Shown here in pieces: positions 44,544-53,623 of a stretch of DNA of 64,000 bases. Origin of the DNA: Streptomyces curacoi (GTDB lineage Bacteria; Actinomycetota; Actinomycetes; Streptomycetales; Streptomycetaceae); NCBI RefSeq assembly GCF_001513975.1, contig NZ_KQ947999.1, positions 56,239 through 120,238 on the forward strand, written 5' to 3'. Under the pieces are notes generated by a model. The model did no database searches. It saw only the letters and a program-made list of their open reading frames with translations, and had not been told where the DNA came from. Position 1 is the stretch's first letter, and every line of letters begins with the position of its first letter. The position numbers were made by a program, and so were the translations under genes.

Positions 44544-44570
44544 ACACCTGGACAATGGGTGTTGTCCAGC
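44544..44570 (+). promoter_or_regulatory. Two mutually exclusive hairpins upstream of serA
   Basis: AACACC (44544-44549)/GGTGTT (44559-44564) and CTGGACA (44549-44555)/TGTCCAG (44564-44570) share bases and cannot form together. They lie about 180 bases before serA. TACACT at 44632-44637 is the best candidate -10 for serA, giving a leader of about 110 bases that would not include these hairpins. A role as protein-binding dyads is therefore more likely than attenuation. Confidence 0.35.
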
Positions 44571-44752
44571 CCGTCCAGCCACGGACGGGTGATCCTTCCG
44601 CAGAGGCGCAAGACGACCCCCGCCGCGCCACTACACTGCTGCAATACATACGCGTCAGGCCCACAGCGTCGTGCGTCTTCCACGCGGCTAGCACCCCTCC
44701 ACCGCCTGCGGCCGTCGGGACGGCCGTCCGCATTGGACATGTGAGGACTCAC

Positions 44753-46342
44753 GTGAGCTCGAAACCCGTCGTACTCATCGCTGAAGAGCTGTCGCCCGCC
44801 ACCGTCGACGCGCTTGGCCCCGACTTCGAGATCCGCCACTGCAACGGCGCAGACCGAGCCGAACTGCTCCCGGCCATCGCCGACGTGGACGCGATTTTGA
44901 TCCGCTCCGCCACCAAGGTCGACGCCGAGGCGATCGCCGCCGCGAACAAGCTCAAGGTCGTCGCCCGTGCCGGCGTCGGCCTGGACAACGTCGACGTCTC
45001 CGCCGCCACCAAGGCCGGCGTGATGGTCGTCAACGCCCCCACCTCGAACATCGTGACCGCCGCCGAGCTCGCCTGCGGTCTCCTCCTCGCCACCGCCCGC
45101 AACATCCCGCAGGCCAACGCCGCGCTGAAGAACGGCGAGTGGAAGCGGAGCAAGTACACGGGTGTGGAGCTGGCCGAGAAGACCCTCGGTGTCGTCGGCC
45201 TCGGCCGCATCGGTGCGCTCGTCGCGCAGCGCATGTCCGCCTTCGGCATGAAGGTCGTCGCCTACGACCCCTACGTGCAGCCCGCGCGGGCCGCGCAGAT
45301 GGGCGTCAAGGTGCTGTCGCTGGACGAGCTGCTGGAGGTCTCCGACTTCATCACCGTCCACCTGCCCAAGACCCCCGAGACGCTCGGCCTCATCGGCGAC
45401 GAGGCGCTGCGCAAGGTGAAGCCGAGCGTGCGCATCGTCAACGCCGCGCGCGGCGGGATCGTCGACGAGGAGGCGCTGTACTCCGCCCTCAAGGAGGGCC
45501 GGGTCGCCGGTGCCGGTCTCGACGTGTACGCGAAGGAGCCCTGCACGGACTCCCCGCTGTTCGAGTTCGACCAGGTCGTCGCCACCCCGCACCTCGGTGC
45601 CTCCACCGACGAGGCGCAGGAGAAGGCCGGTATCGCCGTCGCCAGGTCGGTGCGCCTCGCCCTAGCCGGTGAGCTGGTGCCGGACGCGGTGAACGTCCAG
45701 GGCGGTGTCATCGCCGAGGACGTCAAGCCGGGTCTGCCGCTCGCCGAGCGCCTCGGCCGTATCTTCACGGCGCTCGCCGGTGAGGTCGCGGTCCGCCTCG
45801 ACGTCGAGGTGTACGGCGAGATCACCCAGCACGATGTGAAGGTGCTGGAGCTGTCCGCCCTCAAGGGTGTCTTCGAGGACGTCGTCGACGAGACGGTGTC
45901 CTACGTCAACGCCCCGCTGTTCGCCCAGGAGCGCGGTGTCGAGGTGCGGCTGACGACCAGCTCGGAGGCGACCGACCACCGCAACGTCGTCACCGTGCGC
46001 GGCACGCTCGGCAACGGCGAGGAGGTGTCGGTGTCCGGCACGCTGGCCGGTCCGAAGCACCTGCAGAAGATCGTCGCCGTCGGCGACTACGACGTGGACC
46101 TGGCGCTCGCCGACCACATGGCCGTCCTGAAGTACGAGGACCGTCCGGGTGTCGTCGGCACGGTCGGCCGGATCCTCGGCGAGGCGGGCATCAACATCGC
46201 CGGTATGCAGGTGTCGCGGTCGGTGGCAGGTGGCGAGGCGCTCGCCGTGCTGACGGTCGACGACGCGGTGCCCTCCGGTGTGCTGGCCGAGGTCGCCTCG
46301 GAGATCGGGGCGACGTCGGCCCGTGCGGTGAACCTGGTCTGA
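44753..46342 (+). CDS. serA: D-3-phosphoglycerate dehydrogenase
   Basis: 529 aa, the long type. The catalytic core has GLGRIGALVAQRM, Arg in NAARGGIVDEEAL, Glu in YAKEPC and His in ATPHLGAST. An intervening allosteric domain (about 315-450) and a C-terminal ACT domain (VLKYEDRPGVVGTVGRILGE) bind serine. It oxidises 3-phosphoglycerate, the first step of serine synthesis. GTG 44753 follows GAGGA; an in-frame GTG at 44741 is less well placed. Confidence 0.97.
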   Translation: MSSKPVVLIAEELSPATVDALGPDFEIRHCNGADRAELLPAIADVDAILIRSATKVDAEAIAAANKLKVVARAGVGLDNVDVSAATKAGVMVVNAPTSNIVTAAELACGLLLATARNIPQANAALKNGEWKRSKYTGVELAEKTLGVVGLGRIGALVAQRMSAFGMKVVAYDPYVQPARAAQMGVKVLSLDELLEVSDFITVHLPKTPETLGLIGDEALRKVKPSVRIVNAARGGIVDEEALYSALKEGRVAGAGLDVYAKEPCTDSPLFEFDQVVATPHLGASTDEAQEKAGIAVARSVRLALAGELVPDAVNVQGGVIAEDVKPGLPLAERLGRIFTALAGEVAVRLDVEVYGEITQHDVKVLELSALKGVFEDVVDETVSYVNAPLFAQERGVEVRLTTSSEATDHRNVVTVRGTLGNGEEVSVSGTLAGPKHLQKIVAVGDYDVDLALADHMAVLKYEDRPGVVGTVGRILGEAGINIAGMQVSRSVAGGEALAVLTVDDAVPSGVLAEVASEIGATSARAVNLV

Positions 46343-46351
46343 CGCTTCACG

Positions 46352-46397
46352 AAGAGCGCCGGGCGGACCGAGGATCCTCGGCCCGCCCGGCGCTCTT
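46352..46397. terminator. Bidirectional terminator between serA and MFS gene
   Basis: Very long stem: AAGAGCGCCGGGCGG then CCGAGG (46352-46373) pairs with CCTCGG then CCGCCCGGCGCTCTT (46376-46397), with one A/C mismatch and a minimal loop. It ends exactly at the stop codon of the convergent MFS gene. Confidence 0.88.
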
Positions 46398-47936
46398 TCA
46401 TGCCGGCACCTTGTCCGGTTCCGGGGCGTCGGCCGACTGCGGTACGTGCACCCGCCGCAGCGTCACCGCAGCCAGCGCCGCCGCCCCCGCCAGCGTCACC
46501 GCCCCCGCGAGCGCCGCCCCCTGCATCCCGCTGGTGAACGCCTCCCGCGCGACAGTGGCCAGGCCCGGCACCCGGTCGGCGACCGCCAGCGCGCCGCCCA
46601 GCGTCTCCTGGGCCGTCTCCGGTGCTGACGCCGGGATCTCGTGCCGGTAGACCGCCGTGCCGATCGAGCCGAGGACCGCCATGCCCAGCGCTCCGCCGAA
46701 CTCCGAGCCGGTCTCCATCAGGGAGGACGCGGTGCCCGCGCGCTCCACCGGGGCGGTGCTCAAGGCGAGGTCCGTGATCTGGGACATCACGACGACGCTC
46801 CCGACGGCGAGGACCGCGCACGCGACCAGCACCAGCACCATCGAGTCCGTGTCGGCGAGGGCCAGCAGCCCGAAGCCGGACGCGGCGGTCGCGAAGCCCG
46901 CCGTGACGACGTAGGCACGGTTGACGCCCCGCTGCACCAGCTGGGCGGCGATCGGTGCCGCCACTCCGATCGGCACCGACGGCAGCAGCGCCCACAGGGC
47001 CGCCTCCAGGGCGCTCTTGTCGAGCACCGACTGCAGGTACTGCGTGGTGAAGTAGGCCGAACCCATCACGCCGAACGCCGAGACGAGGTTCAGGGCGACC
47101 GAGGGGGCGAAGCCCCGTCCGCGGAACAGGGCCGGGGGGATCATCGGTGCCGCCGCCGTGCGCTGGCGGTGGACGAAGAGGGCCGCGAAGAGCAGGCCGA
47201 CGGTGATGGAGACGACGTAGCGGACGTTCCAGCCCTCGGACGGGATCTCCTTCAGGCCGTAGATCACGGGGAGCACCGCGGCCATGGACAGCGGCACGCT
47301 CAGCCAGTCGAAGCGGCCGGGCTCGGGGTTCTTCGACTCGGGGAGCAGCAGCGAGCCGAGGACCAGCAGCAGAGCCATCGCGGGCAGGTTGACCAGGAAG
47401 ACCGAGCCCCACCAGAAGTACTCGACCAGCATGCCGCTCATCACCGAGCCGAGCGCGATCCCGGCCGTCATCACGCCGGACCACAGGCCGATCGCCTTCG
47501 CGCGTTGCGCGGGGTCGGTGAACATCGTGCGGGTCAGGGCCATCGTCGACGGCATCAGCGTCGCGCCGCCGATGCCGAGGACCGCGCGGGCCGCGATCAG
47601 GGTCTCGGCGCTGTCCGCGTACGCCGCCGCCAGCGAGGCGGTGCCGAAGGCGGCGGCGCCGATGAGCAGGAGGCGGCGGTGGCCGATGCGGTCCCCGAGC
47701 GAGCCCATCGTCATCAGCAGGCCGGCCAGCACGAAGGCGTAGATGTCGAAGATCCACAGCTGCTGGGTGCCGCTCGGCTCCAGGTCCGCGCTGATCGCCG
47801 GAATCGCGAAGTAGAGGACCGAGACGTCCATCGAGACCAGCAGCAGCGGCAGCATCAGCACGCCGAGGGCGGTCCATTCGCGGCGGCCGGCGCGGGCGGG
47901 TGAGGGCGTGGGGGTGCTCGCTGGGTTCGTTGTCAT
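46398..47936 (-). CDS. MFS multidrug efflux transporter (DHA2/EmrB type, 14 helices)
   Basis: 512 aa from ATG 47936. Fourteen helices are visible. The first ends MDVSVLYFAIPAISADL, the pattern of DHA2 drug exporters; motif A reads GSLGDRIGHRR and motif C-like glycines lie in GVMTAGIALGSVMSG. It probably expels a toxic compound using the proton gradient. It is divergent from a TetR gene across an array of GTAT repeats. AATGTA at 47945-47950 (TACATT on its strand) is a possible -10, giving a nearly leaderless message. Confidence 0.92.
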   Translation of the reverse strand: MTTNPASTPTPSPARAGRREWTALGVLMLPLLLVSMDVSVLYFAIPAISADLEPSGTQQLWIFDIYAFVLAGLLMTMGSLGDRIGHRRLLLIGAAAFGTASLAAAYADSAETLIAARAVLGIGGATLMPSTMALTRTMFTDPAQRAKAIGLWSGVMTAGIALGSVMSGMLVEYFWWGSVFLVNLPAMALLLVLGSLLLPESKNPEPGRFDWLSVPLSMAAVLPVIYGLKEIPSEGWNVRYVVSITVGLLFAALFVHRQRTAAAPMIPPALFRGRGFAPSVALNLVSAFGVMGSAYFTTQYLQSVLDKSALEAALWALLPSVPIGVAAPIAAQLVQRGVNRAYVVTAGFATAASGFGLLALADTDSMVLVLVACAVLAVGSVVVMSQITDLALSTAPVERAGTASSLMETGSEFGGALGMAVLGSIGTAVYRHEIPASAPETAQETLGGALAVADRVPGLATVAREAFTSGMQGAALAGAVTLAGAAALAAVTLRRVHVPQSADAPEPDKVPA

Positions 47937-47959
47937 GCGGGTCAAATGTACGCACGTCT

Positions 47960-48051
47960 TATACGGCTGTATAGATCCGGCTGTATAGATCGGCCGTATG
48001 GGACGCGCGTATAGGACGTCTGTATGGGACGGTTGTATGGACGGGCGGTAA
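47960..48051. repeat. Phased GTAT repeat array between MFS and TetR genes
   Basis: GTAT begins at 47969, 47983, 47996, 48009, 48022 and 48035, a spacing of 14, 13, 13, 13 and 13 bases, with a weaker GTAA at 48048. The first two units read GTATAGATC; later ones GTATGGGACG or GTATAGGACG. TATAC-GGCT-GTATA (47960-47973) forms an inverted repeat at the MFS end. The array covers both predicted promoters, so it is most likely the operator region of the TetR regulator. Confidence 0.75.
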
Positions 48052-48062
48052 GGTGGCTGCGC

Positions 48063-48644
48063 ATGGGACACCGTGAGGATCTGCTCGAAGGCGCCAAGCG
48101 CTGCCTGCTGGCGAAGGGGTTCGTGCGTACGACCGCGCGCGACATCGTCAAGGAGTCGGGGACCAACCTCGCGTCGATCGGCTACCACTACGGCTCGAAG
48201 GACGCGCTGCTGGCGGAGGCGTACCTGGCGTTGGTCGGGGAGCTCTCCGAGGCCTTCGACGGCGAGGAGGGCCACGCCGACGCCGAGCCCGGCTCGGTCG
48301 AGCGGTTCCGGCAGGTGTGGTCGAACATCATCGGCACCATGCGGGGGCCGGGCTCGATGTGGCGCCTCAGCATCGAGATCGTGGCCATGGGCGACCAACT
48401 GCCCGCGGTGCGTGATCACCTGGCGCGGCAGCAGCGGGACGCCGAGCGCGCTCTCGTCGCGCTGTTCATGGGCGTACCGGAGGAGGACGTCTCGGACCGG
48501 ACCCTGGACACCCTCGGCAAGTTCTACACGACCCTCATGACGGGTCTCATCGCGCAGTGGAACTTCGACCCCGAACACGCGCCCGACGCCGAGGCGCTCA
48601 CCGAAGGCCTCCGCCAGGTGATCGAGGCCGCTACCCGGAAATGA
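48063..48644 (+). CDS. TetR-family regulator of the MFS exporter
   Basis: 193 aa. The helix-turn-helix is TTARDIVKESGTNLASIGYHYGSK (given as residues 23-46), and the ligand domain ends RQVIEAATRK. ATG 48063 has AAGG about 9 bases upstream; TAAGGT at 48049-48054 may be its -10. Divergent TetR-exporter pairs normally mean ligand-induced efflux with autorepression. The last 14 bases overlap the convergent ABC ATPase gene. Confidence 0.9.
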   Translation: MGHREDLLEGAKRCLLAKGFVRTTARDIVKESGTNLASIGYHYGSKDALLAEAYLALVGELSEAFDGEEGHADAEPGSVERFRQVWSNIIGTMRGPGSMWRLSIEIVAMGDQLPAVRDHLARQQRDAERALVALFMGVPEEDVSDRTLDTLGKFYTTLMTGLIAQWNFDPEHAPDAEALTEGLRQVIEAATRK

Positions 48645-49311
48645 CGCGCCCGTCGCGCATCTCGACCACCCGGTCCGCGAAATGCCGTACGACCGCCCGG
48701 TCATGGCAGATGAACAGGTAGCCGAGACCGAGGTCGTCCTGGAGGTCGGCGAGCAGGTTCAGTACGCCGGCCCGGACGGAGGGGTCGAGGGACGAGACCG
48801 GTTCGTCGAGGACCAGCAGGCGGGGCTCGGAGGCCAACGCGCGGGCGATTCCGGCGCGTTGGCACTGGCCGCCGGAGAGTTCGTGCGGGTGGCGGTCGCC
48901 GTACGACGGGTCCAGGCCGACCCGGTCGAGGAGTTCGGCGACGCGGGCGGGGCCCTCGGTGCTGCTCCAGCGGCCCTGCACCTTCAGTGGTTCGGCCACC
49001 GCGTCGCGGATGCGGTGGCGGGGGCTGAGGGAGCCGTACGGGTCCTGGAAGACGGGCTGCATGCGCGGGCGGAGCGGGCGCAGCTCGCGCTCGGGCAGGG
49101 CCGTCAACTCCCGGCCCTCGAAGACGACTTCGCCGGAGCTCGGGCGGCGCAGCTGGAGGACCGCCAGGGCGGTGGAGGACTTGCCGCAGCCGGACGGGCC
49201 GTCGAGGGCGAGGGTCTCACCGGCGGCCAGGCTGAACGAGACACGGTCGACGGCGGTGACCTCGCCGTAGCGGACCACGAGGTCGCGGACCTCAAGCAGG
49301 GCGTCACTCAT
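48631..49311 (-). CDS. ABC transporter ATP-binding protein (DppF/NikE type)
   Basis: 226 aa, a compact ATPase. Walker A is GPSGCGKSS, the signature LSGGQCQRAG and Walker B LLVLDEPVSSLD. It has VFQDPYGSLSPRHRI, found in DppF/NikE proteins, but lacks the long C-terminal oligopeptide motif. The start overlaps the previous ATPase by 4 bases. It is the last gene of the operon that starts at 53579. Confidence 0.93.
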   Translation of the reverse strand: MSDALLEVRDLVVRYGEVTAVDRVSFSLAAGETLALDGPSGCGKSSTALAVLQLRRPSSGEVVFEGRELTALPERELRPLRPRMQPVFQDPYGSLSPRHRIRDAVAEPLKVQGRWSSTEGPARVAELLDRVGLDPSYGDRHPHELSGGQCQRAGIARALASEPRLLVLDEPVSSLDPSVRAGVLNLLADLQDDLGLGYLFICHDRAVVRHFADRVVEMRDGRVISG

Positions 49312-50309
49312 GCGGGTTGCCGCTCCTCTCCCTCTTCCGCTGTCTGTTCCTGGAACAACTCCGTCGCCGGGTGAGGGAGTTCGGCCCAGCGGTGGCAGGC
49401 CACCAGACGTCCTTCCACCTGCTGCGGTTCCGGCTCCGCCGCACGGCAGACGTCCGCCGCGAGCGGGCAGCGCGGGGCGAAGGCGCAGCCCGGCGGGAGG
49501 GCGCCCGGGGCGGGCGGGGTGCCGCGCAGGGCGGGCAGGCGGCGGCCCGGGGGCGCGTGCTGGGGGAGGGAGGCCAGCAGGCCCGCCGTGTAGGGGGCTC
49601 GGGGGCGGCCCAGCACCTCGTCCGCCGGGCCGAGTTCGGTGAGGTGTCCGGCGTACATGACCAGCACGCGGTCCGCGTGCTCACGTACGGCGTCCATGTC
49701 GTGCGTGACGAGGACGAGCGCGGCCCCGACCGCCTCCCGCTGCTCGGCGAGCACCCGCAGCACCTGGTCGCGGCGCTCCTCGTCCAGGGCGGTGGTGGGC
49801 TCGTCGGCCACGACCACGTCGGGCTCGTTGATCGTGGCCATGGCGATGACGGCGCGCTGGCGCATGCCGCCGGAGTACTCGTGCGGATACGCCCGTGCCT
49901 TGCGGGCGGCGTCCGGGATGCCGACCCGGTCGAGCGCGGCGACCGCCCGGGCCCTGGCTTCCTTGCGGGAGACGCCGGACACCGACCGTACGGCGGCGGC
50001 GAGTTGGTCGCCGACGGGGTGCACGGGGGAGAGCGCGGACAGGGCGTCCTGCGGAACGAGCGAGATACGGCGGCCGCGGTGGGCCGCCAGGTCCGGCCGG
50101 ATCGTTCCGCTCGTCGTCGCGTCCCGGGGCAGCATCCCCAGCAGCGCGCGGGCCGTGAGGGACTTGCCCGCGCCCGACTCGCCGACGATCGCGAGGACTT
50201 CGCGCGGTCGGACGTCGAAGGACAGACCGCGTACGGTCTCGACCCCGTCGAAGGCGATCCGCAGCTCGCGCACCGACAGCAGCGCCTCGGAGCGCTTCTC
50301 AGGCTCCAA
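49308..50309 (-). CDS. ABC transporter ATP-binding protein (DppD/NikD type)
   Basis: 333 aa. Walker A is GESGAGKS, the signature YSGGMRQRA and Walker B VVVADEPTTALD, with the C-terminal Cys motif CAFAPRCPLAADVC. TTG 50309 is preferred because AAGGAG lies 7 bases before it and it overlaps the permease stop by 11 bases. GTG 50333 is in frame but has no ribosome-binding site. Pairs with the ATPase encoded next. Confidence 0.9.
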   Translation of the reverse strand: MEPEKRSEALLSVRELRIAFDGVETVRGLSFDVRPREVLAIVGESGAGKSLTARALLGMLPRDATTSGTIRPDLAAHRGRRISLVPQDALSALSPVHPVGDQLAAAVRSVSGVSRKEARARAVAALDRVGIPDAARKARAYPHEYSGGMRQRAVIAMATINEPDVVVADEPTTALDEERRDQVLRVLAEQREAVGAALVLVTHDMDAVREHADRVLVMYAGHLTELGPADEVLGRPRAPYTAGLLASLPQHAPPGRRLPALRGTPPAPGALPPGCAFAPRCPLAADVCRAAEPEPQQVEGRLVACHRWAELPHPATELFQEQTAEEGEERQPA

Positions 50310-52086
50310 CGGGGGTCTCCTTTCGTACGGCACGCGCGCCGAGCGTGCCCCGCGGTCCGGCGGTGGTCCTGCGCGGGCGCCTGCCCTGTACGGCCGCCGC
50401 GCCCGACACCGCCAGACCCGCCAGCAGGGCCAGCGCCACCGCCGGGGCGAGGGCCGCCCAGGGCGCGCGTTCGACGTAGGCGCGGGACTCGTCGAGCAGC
50501 AGGCCCCACTCGGGGGCGGGCGGCTGGGCGCCCAGGCCCAGGAAGCCCAGGGAGGCCAGGGCGAGGGCGATGCCCGGCAGGCGCAGCAGCGCGTGGCGGG
50601 CGACCGGGGCGGCGACGGACGGCAGGACGTGCCGGGTGAGGATCCACCACGGGGTCGCGCCCATGGCCCGTTGAGCGGTCAGGAAGGCCGACGCCCGCAC
50701 CTCCTGTACCAGCGCGGCCGCGTGTGCGGACAGCGCCGGCCAGGAGATCAGCGCGACGGCGAGGGCCGCACCGCCGGTGCCGGGACCGGCCGCCGCCGCG
50801 ACCAGGATGCCGACGATCACCGGCGGCAGCGCGTTGGCTATGTCCGCCGCGCCCGCCGCGATGCCGGGCAGGAAGCCCAGCGCGAGCGCGACCAGCAGGC
50901 TCAGCGCACAGATCGCGGCGGCCGTGCCGACCGTCGAGGCGGCGCCGTGGCCGAGCCGGGCGAGCACATCGCGGCCGAGGGCGTCGGTGCCGAGCGGGTG
51001 CGCCCAGGAGGGGGCGGCGAGGCGGGCGGCCGTGTTCAAGGTGTACGGGTCGCGCAGCAGGCCCCAGCCGATGGTCACGGCGAGGACTGTGAACAGGGTC
51101 AACGGGATCGCCGGGTGTGTACGCACCGGGCGTGCCGGCGGCAGCGTCAGACCGGCGTCACGCAGGGCGGGGCCCAGCAGCCGTCGCCGGGTGAGCGCCG
51201 CGAGCGCGCCGGCGACCAGACCGAGCAGCAGCAACGCCAGGACCGAGCCCTGGAGCAACGGCAGGTCCTGCGACTTGGCCGCGCCGAGCGCCGTACGGCC
51301 GATGCCGGGCACCGCGAACACCATCTCCACCGCGACCGCGCCACCGGTCAGGCCGACGGCCGCCATCCCGAACTGCGGTACCAGCGGCGGCAGCACGCGC
51401 CGCAGAGCCGCCCCCGCGATCCGCGCCCGGCTCACCCCGGCGCCCCGCCACAGCTCCACCCACCGCTCGTCGAGCACGGCGGGCAGCGCGTCCGCGACCA
51501 GCCGGCCGAGCAGACCGCCCGCCGGAACGCCCAGGGCGATCGCGGGCAGCACCAGATACTCGGGACCGGCCCAGCCCGCCGTCGGCAGCCACCCCAGCCA
51601 CACCCCGCACACCAGCAGCGCGACGGTGGCCAGCAGGAACTCGGGTACGGCGGCCAGCATGGCGGCGAACGCCCCGGCCGACCCGCGTCCTCGCACCAGC
51701 ACCGGCGCCACCAGCGCGGCGGCCAGCACGACCGCCACCCCGAGGGCCGCCCCCATCAGGCCCAAGGACACCTGGAGCCCGGCGAGGACGGACGGCAGGA
51801 CGTCGTACCCCGACACCCAGGAGGTGCCGAAATCGCCGCGCAGCAGGTCCGCGGCCCAACCGCCCAGCAGGGAGAGGGGACCGTCGTGGAGACCGAGGTC
51901 CTCGCGGATCGCGGAGAGGGCCTCGTCGGTCGCCTCCTGCTCGGCCGACCGGGCGCGCAGCACGGTGAGCGCCGGGTCCCGGTGCGAGAGCCAGGGCAGC
52001 AGGCCGACGGTGGCCAGGACGGCGACCAGACAGACGAAGCGGGTCAGCCCGGCGGGGCCGACCAGCTTCCTTACCGTGGCCTTCAC
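50299..52086 (-). CDS. Fused DppB-DppC ABC permease
   Basis: 595 aa, about twice a normal permease. The N-terminal half (1-300) is DppB-like, with a long periplasmic segment (SAIREDLGLHDGPLSLLGGW) and its EAA loop LWRGAGVSRARIAGAALRRV. The C-terminal half (315-570) is DppC-like, with HPLGTDALGRDVLARLGHGA and EAA loop TAQRAMGATPWWILTRHVLP. Both partners are normally separate proteins. The frame is continuous with no sign of a lost stop. GTG 52086 overlaps the binding-protein stop by 4 bases. Confidence 0.92.
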   Translation of the reverse strand: MKATVRKLVGPAGLTRFVCLVAVLATVGLLPWLSHRDPALTVLRARSAEQEATDEALSAIREDLGLHDGPLSLLGGWAADLLRGDFGTSWVSGYDVLPSVLAGLQVSLGLMGAALGVAVVLAAALVAPVLVRGRGSAGAFAAMLAAVPEFLLATVALLVCGVWLGWLPTAGWAGPEYLVLPAIALGVPAGGLLGRLVADALPAVLDERWVELWRGAGVSRARIAGAALRRVLPPLVPQFGMAAVGLTGGAVAVEMVFAVPGIGRTALGAAKSQDLPLLQGSVLALLLLGLVAGALAALTRRRLLGPALRDAGLTLPPARPVRTHPAIPLTLFTVLAVTIGWGLLRDPYTLNTAARLAAPSWAHPLGTDALGRDVLARLGHGAASTVGTAAAICALSLLVALALGFLPGIAAGAADIANALPPVIVGILVAAAAGPGTGGAALAVALISWPALSAHAAALVQEVRASAFLTAQRAMGATPWWILTRHVLPSVAAPVARHALLRLPGIALALASLGFLGLGAQPPAPEWGLLLDESRAYVERAPWAALAPAVALALLAGLAVSGAAAVQGRRPRRTTAGPRGTLGARAVRKETPVGA

Positions 52087-53579
52087 TTGACGTACGTGTC
52101 CACCGTGACGAGCTCACGCTCACGCGGGTCGTGGGCCGCGTCCACGACTCCGGCGGCGTCGCCCTGGATCACCCGCTCGTGGAGCATCGGCACCGCCGCG
52201 TCCTGGGTGAGCACGGCGGCCTCGGCCTCGATGATCGCCTTGCGGCGGGCGTCGCCGACCTTGGTCTCGGAGGCCTTCTTCAGGGCCTTGTCGACACCCT
52301 TGTCGGCGAACTGCGACAGGTTGAAGGTGCCGTCGGTGGCGAAGTCGCTGTAGAGATAGGCGGCCGGGTCGCCGGAGTCGAGGACGGTGGCCCGGGAGAG
52401 GACGAACGCGTCGAACCTGCCCGACAGGGCGTCGGACTCGATGTTGGTGTACTCGCGCACGTCGAGCTTCACCTTGAACCCGGCCTTCTGGAGCTGCTGC
52501 TGCAGCGTGGCCGCGACCTCGGGCATCTCGGACCGGTCGGTGTACGTACCGATGGTGATCGCCTCGCCGTTCGGCTTGCCGGCCTCGGCGGCCCGTGTGA
52601 CGGGCCCCCGCAGCTCGGCCGCCCACGGCAGCGCCGGGCCCAGCAGCCCCTCGGCGACGTCCGCCCGCCCCTCGTACACGCCCTTCACGATCGCCTCGGC
52701 GTCGATCGCCTCGCGGGCCGCCGCCCGCAGCGAGGCGTCCTTGAAGGCGCCCTTGCCGGTGTTCAGGTACAGGGTGTTGGTGCGCGGCATCGGCACCTCG
52801 GTGATCAGGTCCTGGTCGAGGACCGCGGCCTGGGAGACCGGTATCGACTCCACGATGTCGGCCTCGCCGCTGCGCAGGGCGGCGGCGCGGGCCGTGCCGT
52901 CCGGCACGAACTTCACATCGATGCCGGGGGCCTTGGCCTTCTCGCCCCAGTAGTCCTCGTAGCGGTCCAGGCTCGCGGAGGCGGTGCCGTTGACCTTCGT
53001 CAGCTCGAAGGGGCCGGTGCCCGCGCCGACGGGGTCGACCGTCTTCCCCCGGTACGCCTTCGCCGCGAGGATCGACAGCTGAGGCGAGCTGAGGCGCTGC
53101 GGGACCAGGGGGTCCTCGGTGGCGGTGGTGACGGTGACCTTGTCGCCGTCGGCCTTCGCGGTCAGCTCCACGCCGTCGAGGATGCGGGGCTTGGGGGAGG
53201 CGGTGGCCGCCCTGGTGAGCGAGTTGACGACCGTCTCGGCGGTGAGCTCGGTGCCGTCGTGGAAGGTGACGCCGGGGCGTATCTCGAAGGTCCAGCTGCG
53301 CCCGGACTGCCGCCACTTCGTGGCGAGCGCGGGCTGGGCGTCGCCTTCCTTGTCGAGCTTCACCAGGGTCTCGGCGGCCGACCAGCGGGACAGCTTGAAC
53401 GCGTCGTCCGAGAGCGGGGACAGCCCGGAGCGCGGGGGCTGCATCATCGCGACACGGATGCGCTTGCCGTCCGCCCCCGCGTCCGCGGACGACTCCGCGC
53501 CGGCGAAGCAGCCGGTGAGCAGTGCGGAGGCCGCGGTGAGGGCGGTGGCGGGGAGCAGGCGGCGGGCGGGCAGGCGCAC
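52083..53579 (-). CDS. Substrate-binding lipoprotein (SBP family 5, nickel/peptide/metallophore type)
   Basis: 498 aa. The signal peptide ends in lipobox LLTGC (Cys near 24). Family 5 features include WRQSGRSWTFEIRPGVTFHDG, GTGPFELTKVNG and DRYEDYWGEKAKAPGIDVKFV. The front part (GLSPLSDDAFKLSRWSAAETLV) resembles NikA/CntA-like proteins rather than classical OppA, judged by eye. GTG 53579 has GGAGGG 7 bases upstream. A Zur-like box covers the promoter, so the ligand may be a zinc or metal-chelate complex. Confidence 0.9.
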   Translation of the reverse strand: MRLPARRLLPATALTAASALLTGCFAGAESSADAGADGKRIRVAMMQPPRSGLSPLSDDAFKLSRWSAAETLVKLDKEGDAQPALATKWRQSGRSWTFEIRPGVTFHDGTELTAETVVNSLTRAATASPKPRILDGVELTAKADGDKVTVTTATEDPLVPQRLSSPQLSILAAKAYRGKTVDPVGAGTGPFELTKVNGTASASLDRYEDYWGEKAKAPGIDVKFVPDGTARAAALRSGEADIVESIPVSQAAVLDQDLITEVPMPRTNTLYLNTGKGAFKDASLRAAAREAIDAEAIVKGVYEGRADVAEGLLGPALPWAAELRGPVTRAAEAGKPNGEAITIGTYTDRSEMPEVAATLQQQLQKAGFKVKLDVREYTNIESDALSGRFDAFVLSRATVLDSGDPAAYLYSDFATDGTFNLSQFADKGVDKALKKASETKVGDARRKAIIEAEAAVLTQDAAVPMLHERVIQGDAAGVVDAAHDPRERELVTVDTYVK

Positions 53580-53623
53580 GGGACCCTCCGGGTAAAGAGG
53601 CAGTCAAGAGAGCGGTTGCACCG

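Noticed and set aside
47960..48051. CRISPR array
   Set aside because: The repeated core is only 4-10 bases at a 13-base period with no spacers and no cas genes; operator repeats explain it better.
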